NCBI GenBank assembly: GCA_039920165.1
Contig: JBDSEG010000172.1
Span: 1 to 23,459, forward strand
Direction: 5' to 3'
DNA length: 23,459 nt
Origin: JBDSEG01 sp039920165
GTDB lineage: Bacteria > Pseudomonadota > Gammaproteobacteria > Burkholderiales > Burkholderiaceae_C
Shown: piece after piece, positions 1-7,803 of the stretch
Layout: every line of letters begins with the position of its first letter
Numbering within the stretch: position 1 is the stretch's first letter
Made by a program: the position numbers and the translations under genes
Notes under the pieces: generated by a model
Database searches by the model: none
Seen by the model: only the letters and a program-made list of their open reading frames with translations
Told to the model about the DNA's origin: nothing

Positions 1-227
1 TCCTGCAGCCCGGCGGCAGCGTCGAATACAACAACGAGGAAGCCGGCGCCGAGTGGCTGGCGCGGCTCACCAACGCCTTTCCGAAGTTCGCCTGGATCAA
101 TCCCGAGCCGCAGGGCGTGTGGGGCTATCGGCAAAGCATCGCGGTGGTCCAGCAGCTCATGAACCAACGCATGTTTCCCCTCACCCTGCCCGGGTTGGAG
201 GGAGCGATGCGCCTGCTGAGCAAATGA
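1..227 (+). CDS. VWA/CoxE-like protein, C-terminal fragment (5' end outside window)
   Basis: Reading frame 3 is open from the window edge to TGA at 225-227 and gives a 74-residue C-terminus. It ends with a pattern (WINPEPQGVWGY, then SIAVVQQLM, then RMFPLTLPGLEGAMRLL) that I recognise from the tail of CoxE-like von Willebrand factor A proteins, where a Trp-Leu/Ile-Asn-Pro stretch follows the metal-binding fold. These proteins usually work with MoxR-type AAA ATPases in metalloenzyme maturation. The MIDAS motif lies upstream of the window, so the family call rests on the tail only. The stop overlaps the ATG of tamA (ATGA), which suggests translational coupling. It is a different protein from the complete CoxE-like gene at 22186. 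Confidence 0.6.
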   Translation, partial: LQPGGSVEYNNEEAGAEWLARLTNAFPKFAWINPEPQGVWGYRQSIAVVQQLMNQRMFPLTLPGLEGAMRLLSK

Positions 228-2185
228 CGGGGAAGTGCGCAGGACACGCCTTCGGCTGGAGAGTCGTTGCGTCGCTGGGCCTGACCTTTTTGCTGGGCGG
301 ATGTGCGCTGCTGCCGGGCGGCAGGTCGGACGACGCCACCTCGCGCGCTGCCGAGGAGGCGCCCCGCAAGGAGGTATACCGACTCGAAGTCGACGCTCCG
401 AGCGCGTTGCGCAGCATGCTGCTCGAGTATCTCGATCTGGCGCGCTTCCAGAAGATTCCGGCCGATGACGCGCTCGACCCGAGCGAACTCGAGCGGCTGC
501 GCCGTGCCGCACCCGCGCAGGCGCGCGAACTGCTGGAGACCGAGGGTTATTTCCATGCCGAGGTGACGGTCGAGCGCGACGGCGTTGCCGCCCCGGCCGG
601 CCCGTCGTCCGCGGCTTCGGCGGCGTCCGTAGCCGCCTCGGCACCGGCCGTCGAGGGCGCCGCGGCAGGTCCGCTTCCGGTGCTGCGCATGGTGGTCGAG
701 CCCGGCCCGCGAACGAGGATCGCCTCGGTCCGGATCGATGCCAAGGGCGAACTGCGCGAGCGTGCGGACGCCGGCAACGCCGCCGCGTTGGCCAAGCTCG
801 AACAGCTGCGCTCGGACTGGTCGCTGCGCAGCGGCGACTTTTTCCGCCAGGGCGCCTGGTCCGGTGCCAAGAGCACGTCGATTGCGGGTCTGCGTGCCCA
901 GGGCTATGCAAATGCCGATTGGGCCAGCACCAATGCGCGCATCGATGCGCCGCTGAACAGCGCCGATCTCACCCTGCTCGCCGACAGTGGGCCGCTGTAT
1001 CGCCTCGGGCCGTTGCGCATCGACGGCACGAGCCGCTATGGCGAGACGACCTTGCGGCGACTCGCCCAGTTCGGTCCGGGCGAGCCTTACACCGAGCAGG
1101 CGCTGCTCGACTACCAGGAGCGCATCCAGAAGGTCGGGCTGTACGAAGGCGCTTCGGTGCAGATCGACCCCGACGTGAAGACCGCCGACGCCGCGCCGGT
1201 GCTCGTCTCGGTCAAGGAGGCGCCGCTTCAGCAGGCCACCCTCGGCCTGGGCTACAGCGCCAACACCGGGCCGCGCGGCTCGCTTGAATATACGCACCGG
1301 CGCATATTCGGGTTCGACTGGATCGCCAAAAACAAGCTCGAGCTCGGTCCTGACAACCAGAACGTGGAGACCGACCTTATTTCGTACCCGCACGAAGACC
1401 TGTGGCGCAACCAGGTGTCGGGCAGCCTGACCCGGCTGAAGTCGAACGGTCAGACGCTGACCGGCTGGACCGGGCGGGTCGGCCGTTCGAAGGAATCGCC
1501 GCGCTTCGACCGGCTTTATTACCTCGGCTACAGCCACGCCCGCGTCGTGTCCGACACGCTCAACAGTGATGCCGATGCGTTGTCGGGGCACTACCACCTG
1601 ATCTACCGCAACATCGACAGCCTGCTCCTGCCCACGACGGGAATCACCGCCTCCCTGCAGGGTGCGCTCGGCTATGCCACGGGCATGCGCACGTTCGCCG
1701 GCGAAGTTCCCGAGGAGGCACGAGGGCCGTTTGCGCGGCTTTACTCGCGCCTGACTTGGTACCGCCCGATCGGCGACAAGTGGCTCGGCATGGCGCGGGT
1801 CGAAGCAGGACAGGTCATCACCAAGAGCGTGATCGGCATCCCGGACACGCTGCTGTTTCGTGCCGGCGGCGAGAACTCGGTGCGCGGCTACGGCTACCGC
1901 ACGCTCGCACCCGCCGAGCGGGGTGAAGCCGTCGGCGGGCGCACGCTGTTCACGGCGAGCGTGGAGATGGCGCGACCGTTTCTGGACAAATATCCGCAGT
2001 ACCTTGGCGCCGTCTTCATCGACGCGGGCGATGCCGCGAACCGATGGGCCGACCTGTCGCCGAAATTCGGCTACGGGGTGGGCGCGCGCTGGCGCAGTCC
2101 GCTCGGCCCGTTGAGCCTGGACCTGGCCTACGGCCAGCACGACAAGCGCTTTCGCATGCACCTGAGCGTGGGGATCACATTCTGA
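224..2185 (+). CDS. tamA: Translocation and assembly module outer-membrane protein TamA (Omp85 family)
   Basis: The 653-residue protein belongs to the Omp85/BamA superfamily and would act in the outer membrane with TamB in envelope protein insertion and lipid homeostasis. N-terminal POTRA-type domains occupy roughly residues 45-315, followed by a 16-stranded-type barrel. The Omp85 motif VRGY is at residues 553-556, and the chain ends in an aromatic beta-signal (LSVGITF). The start at 224 is chosen because it overlaps the upstream stop (ATGA) and begins a signal peptide; an open frame continues upstream to 53 but would remove the signal. The signal ends in LLGGC with Cys27, which resembles a lipobox, unusual for TamA. 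An Ala/Ser/Pro-rich insert lies at about residues 119-150. The stop shares its A with the tamB ATG. Confidence 0.9.
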   Translation: MTGKCAGHAFGWRVVASLGLTFLLGGCALLPGGRSDDATSRAAEEAPRKEVYRLEVDAPSALRSMLLEYLDLARFQKIPADDALDPSELERLRRAAPAQARELLETEGYFHAEVTVERDGVAAPAGPSSAASAASVAASAPAVEGAAAGPLPVLRMVVEPGPRTRIASVRIDAKGELRERADAGNAAALAKLEQLRSDWSLRSGDFFRQGAWSGAKSTSIAGLRAQGYANADWASTNARIDAPLNSADLTLLADSGPLYRLGPLRIDGTSRYGETTLRRLAQFGPGEPYTEQALLDYQERIQKVGLYEGASVQIDPDVKTADAAPVLVSVKEAPLQQATLGLGYSANTGPRGSLEYTHRRIFGFDWIAKNKLELGPDNQNVETDLISYPHEDLWRNQVSGSLTRLKSNGQTLTGWTGRVGRSKESPRFDRLYYLGYSHARVVSDTLNSDADALSGHYHLIYRNIDSLLLPTTGITASLQGALGYATGMRTFAGEVPEEARGPFARLYSRLTWYRPIGDKWLGMARVEAGQVITKSVIGIPDTLLFRAGGENSVRGYGYRTLAPAERGEAVGGRTLFTASVEMARPFLDKYPQYLGAVFIDAGDAANRWADLSPKFGYGVGARWRSPLGPLSLDLAYGQHDKRFRMHLSVGITF

Positions 2186-5100
2186 TGGTGCAGCCGCGGG
2201 TCGCGACCGAGAGCGAAGCGCCTGCACGCCCGCCTGTCAGCCGCAGCGCTGCCCGGCGGGTCGCGGTGGTGTTGCTGATCGTCGCACTGATTCTGGTGAG
2301 CGGGTTCGCCGCCACCGCATGGTGGAGCCTTCGCACCGAGCGCGGCAGTGCCTGGCTGGTATCGGTGCTTCCGGGCGTGCAGGTTACCGGCGAGCAAGGC
2401 GCGCTGCTCGGCGGCGACTTCAGCGCGCAACGGATCGTGGTGCAGTTGCCCGGCCAACAAGGTGACCGAATCACGCTCGAAGGTTTCGGCTGGCGCGGCC
2501 TTGATATCTCGCGCGGCTCGTCCGGCCGGTGGGCACGCGTGGTGTTCGACGCGCTGTATGCCCGTCGCATCGACGTGCACCTGGCCGCGGACCGGAAGAA
2601 CGACCCCACGCCCCGCCGGGCGCCTGCCGACCTCGAGCTGCCGATCGAGATCGAGCTGCGATCGATGAGCGTGGGCGAGCTGCATGCCACGCCGCTGGGC
2701 GACCAGCCGGTGCGCGATCTCCAGGCGCGCCTGCACCTGGGCGCGCAGCAAGGCACGCAGCACCGCATCGAGAACCTGAAGTTCGCGTGGGACCGCCTGA
2801 CGGTCGATGCGAAGTCGCACATCGAAAGCGCCGCGCCGATGGCGCTGTCGGCCGCGGTCGACATCAGCCAGCCCTCCAGCGATGCATTGCCGGCCTGGAA
2901 TGCGCATGCGGCGCTGGACGGACCGCTGGCCGCTCCCGTGTTGCAGGCCACGGTTCGCGCCGCGCCCGGCGCAGGGCACCTCGAACAGGCGTTGGATGCG
3001 CGCGCCACCTTGCGCCCGTTCGCGCCCTGGCCGCTCGGCGACCTGCAGGCCAGCGCGAAGGCGCTCGACCTGGCGGCGTTCGCGAGCGCTGCGCCCCGCA
3101 CCGCGCTGACCTTCGAAGCGCACGCCGCCACCACGGCGGCAGACCGTCCGGCGTTGCTCAGCGTCGAGTTGACGAACGCATCGGCGGGACGCTACGACGA
3201 GGGCTTGCTGCCGGTGCGCAGCGCCAAGTTCGAGATCGCGGCGCGCCCCGACCAGCCGAGCATCATCGACATCCGCACGCTCGACGCGGAGCTTGGAGAC
3301 ACCGACCAGGCGGCGGGGCGCCTGACCGGCAGCGGTCGCTTAACCCCGGATGCCTGGAACATCGAGGTCGTGGTGGCGGCGCTGCGGTCGGCGCGGCTCG
3401 ACACGCGCTCGCCCGTGGTGGTGCTCGAAGGGCCGATCTCGATGCGCGGCGGTAGCGCCGACAACGGCAGCGTCCATGCGAAACTGGACCTGAAGGGCGA
3501 GCTCATCGAGGCCGGGAAGAAGCGACCGGTGAGCGTACAGATGGACATGTCGGGCAATCCGCAGCGCGTCGAGGTCCGTGCGCTGCAGGCGAAGGCGGGC
3601 GCAGCGAGCGCAACCCTGACGGGTGTCGCGACCCGCGCCGACGCCGCCGCGCCATGGCAGGTCAAGGCATCCGGGGCGATCGCGGGGTTCGATCCTGCCG
3701 CCTGGATTCCGGGCGATGCATCGCCCTGGCGCAAGGCGCGCAACGACGTCAACGCCAAGCTGGCCGTCGATCTGGGCGTGCCGCTGCCAGTCGGTGGACA
3801 AAGCACCACGCAGTGGCTCGCAGCGATGCGCGGCACCGCGTCGCTCGCGCTCCAGGACAGCGTGCTCGCCGGCGTGCCGCTGCGCGGCGAAGCGACGCTG
3901 CAAAGCGCCGAGGCCGGTCAGGCGAAGGTGGCGCTGAATGTCGACAGCGCCGGCAACACCGTGAAGGCCGATGGCCGCCTGGCGACGTCGGGCAGCGGCG
4001 CGGACGATTCCTTCGACGTCGTCGTCGACGCCGGCGCGCTGGCCAAGCTGGAACCGGTCTTCGCGCTGTTCCAGCCCGCCGGCGCACCTGCCGGCCTGGC
4101 CGGCAGCGTTCACGCCAAGGCGCACATCACGGGGCGCTGGCCGGCCCTGTCGACGCAGGGAACGCTCGCCGCCGAAAGACTTCGCGCGGGCACGCTGAGC
4201 CTGCGCAAGGCCGACGCGCGCTGGTCGATGGCGACCTCGGCGACTGCGCCGGTGGAAGCCGACGTGAGCATCTCGCAGCTGAGCTTCGGCGCGGCGAGCG
4301 GCAGCGCGCCCGATGCCGGCGCTGCTGCGGCGGCGACGCTCGAATCGGCGACCTTGCGGCTCACGGGAACGGCGCGCGCGCACACCCTCGCGCTGCGCGC
4401 CGAATCGAAGCTGCGTCCGCCAGCGCCGATCGAAGCCCTGGCGCGCAGCGCACCCGCCGCCACGGCAGCAACCACCTCGGCACCACCGGCCTCGCGCACC
4501 GTGGCGGTACTGAAGGCGCAAGGCGGGTTGGTCGATCCCGGTCGGGCCGTGCTGGGCGGGTGGCGCGGCTCGATCGACGAGCTCGACGTGCGCAGTTCGA
4601 CCGAGGCCGCGCTGCCGCTGCTGCACACCGCGCGGGTCGCCATCGAAGCCGCATGGGCGGGCGGGCCGGCGCGCGTCACGGTCGGACCGGGGCGGGCCGA
4701 GATGCTTTCCGCCGCGCTGCGCTGGGACCGCTTGGTCTGGCAGGGCGCGACCGAGGGCGGCGCTCCGGCGCGCATCGAGGCCGATGCGCAACTCGAGACG
4801 CTGCGCATCGCACCGTTTCTGGCGCAGCTTCAGCCGGACTTCGGCTGGGGCGGCGACCTCGCGATCGGCGGCACGCTGAAGCTGCGCAGCACACCCGGCC
4901 TGGAAGCCCGCGTGCTGGTCGAACGGGCGACGGGCGACCTGACCGTCACCGACGAACTCGGTACCCGTGCCCTCGGCCTGACCGATCTGCGCGTCGGGTT
5001 GACGGCCGACAAGGGCACGTGGCGCTTCGATCTCGGACTCGCCGGCAGGTCGCTGGGCGCCGCCACGAGCACGGTCGTGGTCCGCGCCGACCCGGCCGCC

Positions 5101-6438
5101 CTGTGGCCTGCGGCGAGCGCGCCGATCGACGGCACGCTGGAGGTCCGCGTCGCCGACCTCGGCAGCCTGGGTGCGTGGGTTCCGCCGGGCTGGCGGCTGG
5201 AGGGCGCGGTGCTCGCGAATGCGGCGATCGCAGGACGCTTCGGCGCACCGCAGTACACCGGCACGGTGGTGGGTACGAAGATCGGCGCGCGCAATTTTCT
5301 CGAGGGCGTGAAGATCACCGACGGCGACGTGGCGATCCGGCTGCAGGGCGACAGCGCCAGGATCGAGCGCTTCAGCGCCAAGGGCGGCGACGGCACCCTC
5401 AAGCTCGCGGGCGGCGCGGAATTCGGCAGCACGCCCACCGCCAACCTGACGGTATCGGCGCAGAACTTCCTGCTGCTCGGCCGCGTCGACCGGCGCATCG
5501 TCGTCAGCGGCGACGGCAACCTGCGGCTGGACGCGCAGGCCGTCGCCTTCGACGGCAAGTTCGGGGTGGACGAAGGGCTGGTCGATTTCAGCCGTGGCGA
5601 TGCGCCGAAACTCTCCGACGATGTGACCGTGATCCGTGCGCCGGGCGCGCAGTCGCCCCAGGCGGCGGCGTCGGCGGCGGCCACGGCGAAGGCCGCACCC
5701 GCGCCGATCGAGGCCGCGGCGGCACCCAAGCGTGACGTCCGCCTGAACCTGCGGGTCGCGCTCGGCAAGAAACTGCGCCTGCGTGGCCGAGGCCTGGATA
5801 CGCGACTCGAAGGCGACCTGCGCATCACCGCGCCGCAGGGCCAGCTCGCGGTCAACGGCACCGTAAACGTCGTCGACGGAACCTACCAGGCCTATGGGCA
5901 GCGGCTGGCCATCGACCGCGGTGTCGTCGCCTTCAACGGCCGCGTCGACAGCCCGCGCCTGGACATCGAGGCGACGCGGCCGAAGACCGGCGACGTCCGG
6001 GTCGGCGTCAAGGTCACCGGCCAGCCGGCGACCTTGCGGGTGCGACTCTTCTCGCAGCCCGAGATGTCCGAGGTCGACAAGCTCAGCTGGCTCGTGATGG
6101 GCCGGGCGAGCGATGCGCTCGGCGGGACCGAGACCGCGCTGCTGCAACGTGCCGCGCTGGCGCTCGTATCGGGCGAAGGTCCCGGCGTGACCGATCAGAT
6201 CACCAAGGCGCTCGGGCTGGACGAGCTGGCGGTGAGTTCGGGCGGCGACGTCAAGTCCACCGTGGTCACCGTGGGCAAGCAGATCTCCGATCGCCTGTAC
6301 GTCGCCTATGCGCAGGGCCTGAACGCCGCCGCCGGCAGCTTCCAGCTGATCTACAAGATCGCCCAGCGCTTCACGCTGCGCGCCCAGTCGGGCAGCGACA
6401 ACTCGCTCGACCTGATCTGGACCTGGCGCTGGCAGTGA
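2185..6438 (+). CDS. tamB: Translocation and assembly module inner-membrane-anchored protein TamB
   Basis: The 1417-residue protein is a TamB/AsmA-like protein. It has a basic N-terminus, a single transmembrane anchor at about residues 26-47, a very long repetitive beta-rich periplasmic region, and a C-terminal TamB (DUF490) domain ending in LDLIWTWRWQ. Family members span the periplasm as a hydrophobic groove, partner TamA and are linked to phospholipid transport and autotransporter assembly. The start at 2185 is chosen because TGATG overlaps the tamA stop by one base and places the membrane anchor near the N-terminus; the frame is open upstream inside tamA but has no such support. Ala/Pro/Thr-rich low-complexity segments occur near residues 755-772 and 1155-1184. 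Length is in the normal range for the family (about 1250-1450). Confidence 0.9.
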   Translation: MVQPRVATESEAPARPPVSRSAARRVAVVLLIVALILVSGFAATAWWSLRTERGSAWLVSVLPGVQVTGEQGALLGGDFSAQRIVVQLPGQQGDRITLEGFGWRGLDISRGSSGRWARVVFDALYARRIDVHLAADRKNDPTPRRAPADLELPIEIELRSMSVGELHATPLGDQPVRDLQARLHLGAQQGTQHRIENLKFAWDRLTVDAKSHIESAAPMALSAAVDISQPSSDALPAWNAHAALDGPLAAPVLQATVRAAPGAGHLEQALDARATLRPFAPWPLGDLQASAKALDLAAFASAAPRTALTFEAHAATTAADRPALLSVELTNASAGRYDEGLLPVRSAKFEIAARPDQPSIIDIRTLDAELGDTDQAAGRLTGSGRLTPDAWNIEVVVAALRSARLDTRSPVVVLEGPISMRGGSADNGSVHAKLDLKGELIEAGKKRPVSVQMDMSGNPQRVEVRALQAKAGAASATLTGVATRADAAAPWQVKASGAIAGFDPAAWIPGDASPWRKARNDVNAKLAVDLGVPLPVGGQSTTQWLAAMRGTASLALQDSVLAGVPLRGEATLQSAEAGQAKVALNVDSAGNTVKADGRLATSGSGADDSFDVVVDAGALAKLEPVFALFQPAGAPAGLAGSVHAKAHITGRWPALSTQGTLAAERLRAGTLSLRKADARWSMATSATAPVEADVSISQLSFGAASGSAPDAGAAAAATLESATLRLTGTARAHTLALRAESKLRPPAPIEALARSAPAATAATTSAPPASRTVAVLKAQGGLVDPGRAVLGGWRGSIDELDVRSSTEAALPLLHTARVAIEAAWAGGPARVTVGPGRAEMLSAALRWDRLVWQGATEGGAPARIEADAQLETLRIAPFLAQLQPDFGWGGDLAIGGTLKLRSTPGLEARVLVERATGDLTVTDELGTRALGLTDLRVGLTADKGTWRFDLGLAGRSLGAATSTVVVRADPAALWPAASAPIDGTLEVRVADLGSLGAWVPPGWRLEGAVLANAAIAGRFGAPQYTGTVVGTKIGARNFLEGVKITDGDVAIRLQGDSARIERFSAKGGDGTLKLAGGAEFGSTPTANLTVSAQNFLLLGRVDRRIVVSGDGNLRLDAQAVAFDGKFGVDEGLVDFSRGDAPKLSDDVTVIRAPGAQSPQAAASAAATAKAAPAPIEAAAAPKRDVRLNLRVALGKKLRLRGRGLDTRLEGDLRITAPQGQLAVNGTVNVVDGTYQAYGQRLAIDRGVVAFNGRVDSPRLDIEATRPKTGDVRVGVKVTGQPATLRVRLFSQPEMSEVDKLSWLVMGRASDALGGTETALLQRAALALVSGEGPGVTDQITKALGLDELAVSSGGDVKSTVVTVGKQISDRLYVAYAQGLNAAAGSFQLIYKIAQRFTLRAQSGSDNSLDLIWTWRWQ

Positions 6439-6461
6439 GCGCCCTTGCACGAGGACGATCC

Positions 6462-6677
6462 ATGAAGAACCACGCCATCGAGATCGCGCGCTTCAAGTCG
6501 ATCGCGCATGCGCACGGCCTGCTCGAACTGCAGGTCGATGCAGGCGTGCTCGCGACGCCGCCCGGCGCCGAATCGAGCGTGCTGCGCATGACCGAAGAGA
6601 ACGCGCGCGTGCTGCAGGCGCTGCTGCGCGGGCAACTCGCCGAAGTCGATCGGCGCAAGGGCCGCAGTCAGCGCTGA
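6462..6677 (+). CDS. Small conserved-looking hypothetical protein downstream of tamB
   Basis: The gene encodes 71 residues and I cannot assign a function. The ATG at 6462 is preceded by GAGGA at 6451-6455, a good ribosome-binding site. A GTG at 6435 in the same frame overlaps the tamB stop (GTGA) and would add nine residues, so coupled initiation there is possible. The protein is soluble and amphipathic: an N-terminal half with alternating hydrophobic residues (probable beta strands), then a charged helix (TEENARVLQALLRGQLAEVD) and a very basic tail, DRRKGRSQR. The tail and helix look conserved from memory of similar short Burkholderiales proteins, but that is not verified here. It follows tamB by 23 bases and is probably in the same transcript. 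Confidence 0.7.
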   Translation: MKNHAIEIARFKSIAHAHGLLELQVDAGVLATPPGAESSVLRMTEENARVLQALLRGQLAEVDRRKGRSQR

Positions 6678-6786
6678 GGCGGTCCGCGCGGTAGGAGCTT
6701 TCCCACCGGGTTCGGCGATGAAGGGCGATAGCGCCGCGTGACCGCCGCAGCCAAACTGGGCGGCACCTGCTCTTTACGCATGACCC

Positions 6787-7221
6787 ATGGCTGTACCCGC
6801 TCCCCCCACCTTCCGTACGGCCCACGGGCCGCTGCGAACGTATATCGTGGAAGACAGCGCGATGATCCGCGAGAACCTGATCGATACGCTCGAGGAGATG
6901 GCGCCTGTCGAGGTGGTTGGAACGGCCGACAACGAGACCGGCGCGGTCAACTGGATCACGGCGCAGGCCGATATGTGCGATCTCGTGATCGTTGATATTT
7001 TTCTCAAGGCGGGCTCCGGCCTTGGCGTTCTGCAGGCCTGCTCGCAGGCGTCGCGCACGCGCGATCTGAAGATGGTCGTGCTCAGCAACTATGCCACCCC
7101 CGACATGCAGCATCGCTGCCGCAAACTCGGCGCCGACCAGGTTTTCGACAAGTCGAAGGATATCGACGCGCTGCTGTCGTACTGCAACGCGCTCGCGCAG
7201 GGTACGAGGCGCAACGGCTGA
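6787..7221 (+). CDS. Receiver-only response regulator (CheY-like)
   Basis: The 144-residue protein is a single receiver domain with no output domain. The acidic pair is E22-D23, the phospho-acceptor is D70 in the VDIF motif, the switch Ser is S100, and the conserved Lys is K122. All the residues needed for Mg-dependent phosphorylation are present. Such stand-alone receivers signal by protein contact, act as phosphate shuttles, or serve as intermediates in a phosphorelay. No histidine kinase is adjacent, so the partner is unknown. The N-terminus has about 16 residues before the first beta strand, somewhat longer than CheY. ATG at 6787 is used; no strong Shine-Dalgarno is visible. The gene converges on the minus-strand hypothetical gene, with 8 bases between stops. 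Confidence 0.88.
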   Translation: MAVPAPPTFRTAHGPLRTYIVEDSAMIRENLIDTLEEMAPVEVVGTADNETGAVNWITAQADMCDLVIVDIFLKAGSGLGVLQACSQASRTRDLKMVVLSNYATPDMQHRCRKLGADQVFDKSKDIDALLSYCNALAQGTRRNG

Positions 7222-7229
7222 AGCCGCGC

Positions 7230-7547
7230 TCAGCGACGCGGCAGCCGCATCCGGATCAGCGCCAGCTCGGCGATCGCCCGAGCATGCACGGCGTCGCCGC
7301 CCGGAAGAAATCCGTGACTGTCGAAATGGCGCGATGCAAGCGCTTCCGATACTGCCGTATAGCGCTGCGCCAGCGCGCTGCCGGCACGCCCGCCCGGATG
7401 GTGGGTGAGCGCCTCGCGCAGGCGCCGCGCATACAGCCGGTATGCAATCGGATGCATGGGCACCGCAGCGCATTCCATCTGCTCCAGGCGTTCGGCAAGG
7501 TGCTGAATGAAGAGTTGTTTGATGTCCGCCGGACCGGGTTGACTCAT
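7230..7547 (-). CDS. Hypothetical protein of about 105 residues
   Basis: I do not recognise a named family. The translation reads like a real protein: a helical N-terminal half (ADIKQLFIQHLAERLEQME), then PIAYRLYARRLREAL, and a C-terminal helix rich in Ala, Leu and Ile. No signal peptide or membrane segment is visible. The start is uncertain. ATG at 7547 gives 105 residues, ATG at 7559 gives 109, ATG at 7631 gives 133, and the frame stays open to a possible start at 7676; none has a clear Shine-Dalgarno. I chose 7547 because the sequence before it is low in helical character and looks less protein-like. The gene converges with the response regulator and its upstream region abuts tRNA-Arg, which runs divergently. 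Confidence 0.5.
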   Translation of the reverse strand: MSQPGPADIKQLFIQHLAERLEQMECAAVPMHPIAYRLYARRLREALTHHPGGRAGSALAQRYTAVSEALASRHFDSHGFLPGGDAVHARAIAELALIRMRLPRR

Positions 7548-7678
7548 GCCCGACAGCATCGGCGCTGCGGGCCGGCGCGATGCCGCGAAAAAGGCTTCGA
7601 AGTCGGCTCTATTGGGCCGACGCGCAACCATCGGGCGATCAGCGGGGCCGCGGCTAAACTTCGCCGCGCAGTGCATCG

Positions 7679-7753
7679 CCCGCCGTAGTTCAATGGATAG
7701 AACGAGCGCCTCCTAAGCGCTAGATGTGGGTTCGATTCCCGCCGGTGGGACCA
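7679..7753 (+). tRNA. tRNA-Arg (anticodon CCU)
   Basis: A 75-base cloverleaf folds by hand. The acceptor stem is CCCGCCG (7679-7685) pairing with CGGTGGG (7743-7749, one G-U), followed by discriminator A and encoded CCA (7751-7753). The D arm is GTTC/GAAC, the anticodon stem is AGCGC/GCGCT around loop CTCCTAA with anticodon CCT, and the T arm is GTGGG/CCCGC around TTCGATT. It decodes AGG, a rare arginine codon in GC-rich Betaproteobacteria. A TAAACT at 7655-7660 followed by a GC-rich stretch could be a -10 element with a stringent-type discriminator, but no convincing -35 is seen. Confidence 0.95.
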
Positions 7754-7767
7754 CCGCGCCGATGCCC

Positions 7768-7781
7768 GGCGCACGTGCGCC
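7768..7781. promoter_or_regulatory. Perfect 14-bp palindrome between tRNA-Arg and the alcohol dehydrogenase gene
   Basis: GGCGCACGTGCGCC reads identically on both strands, with a CACGTG core. It lies 14 bases after the tRNA and 22 bases before the ATG at 7804. It could be an operator for the downstream operon or a short hairpin. GCGCC at 7756-7760 can alternatively pair with GGCGC at 7768-7772, so two hairpins would compete in RNA. There is no T-tract, so it is not a standard terminator. Confidence 0.4.
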
Positions 7782-7803
7782 TGCCAACCCGAGCATCCAT
7801 CCC

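Noticed and set aside
3340..6450. A 1036-codon open frame on the minus strand opposite tamB, and a similar 700-codon frame at 125-2227
   Set aside because: Both are antisense to convincing tamB and tamA genes, are extremely rich in Arg, Gly, Ala and Gln, and show no domain. Long antisense frames are expected at this GC content.
6678..6746. Inverted repeat GGCGGTC (6678-6684) and GACCGCC (6740-6746) before the response regulator
   Set aside because: The arms are short and imperfectly extended, and the loop is over 40 bases. At this GC content it may be chance, and it is not a terminator.
7679..7800. tRNA-Arg(CCU) as an integration site for a mobile element
   Set aside because: This tRNA is a known att site in other bacteria, but I see no integrase, no repeat of the tRNA 3' end, and ordinary metabolic genes follow it.
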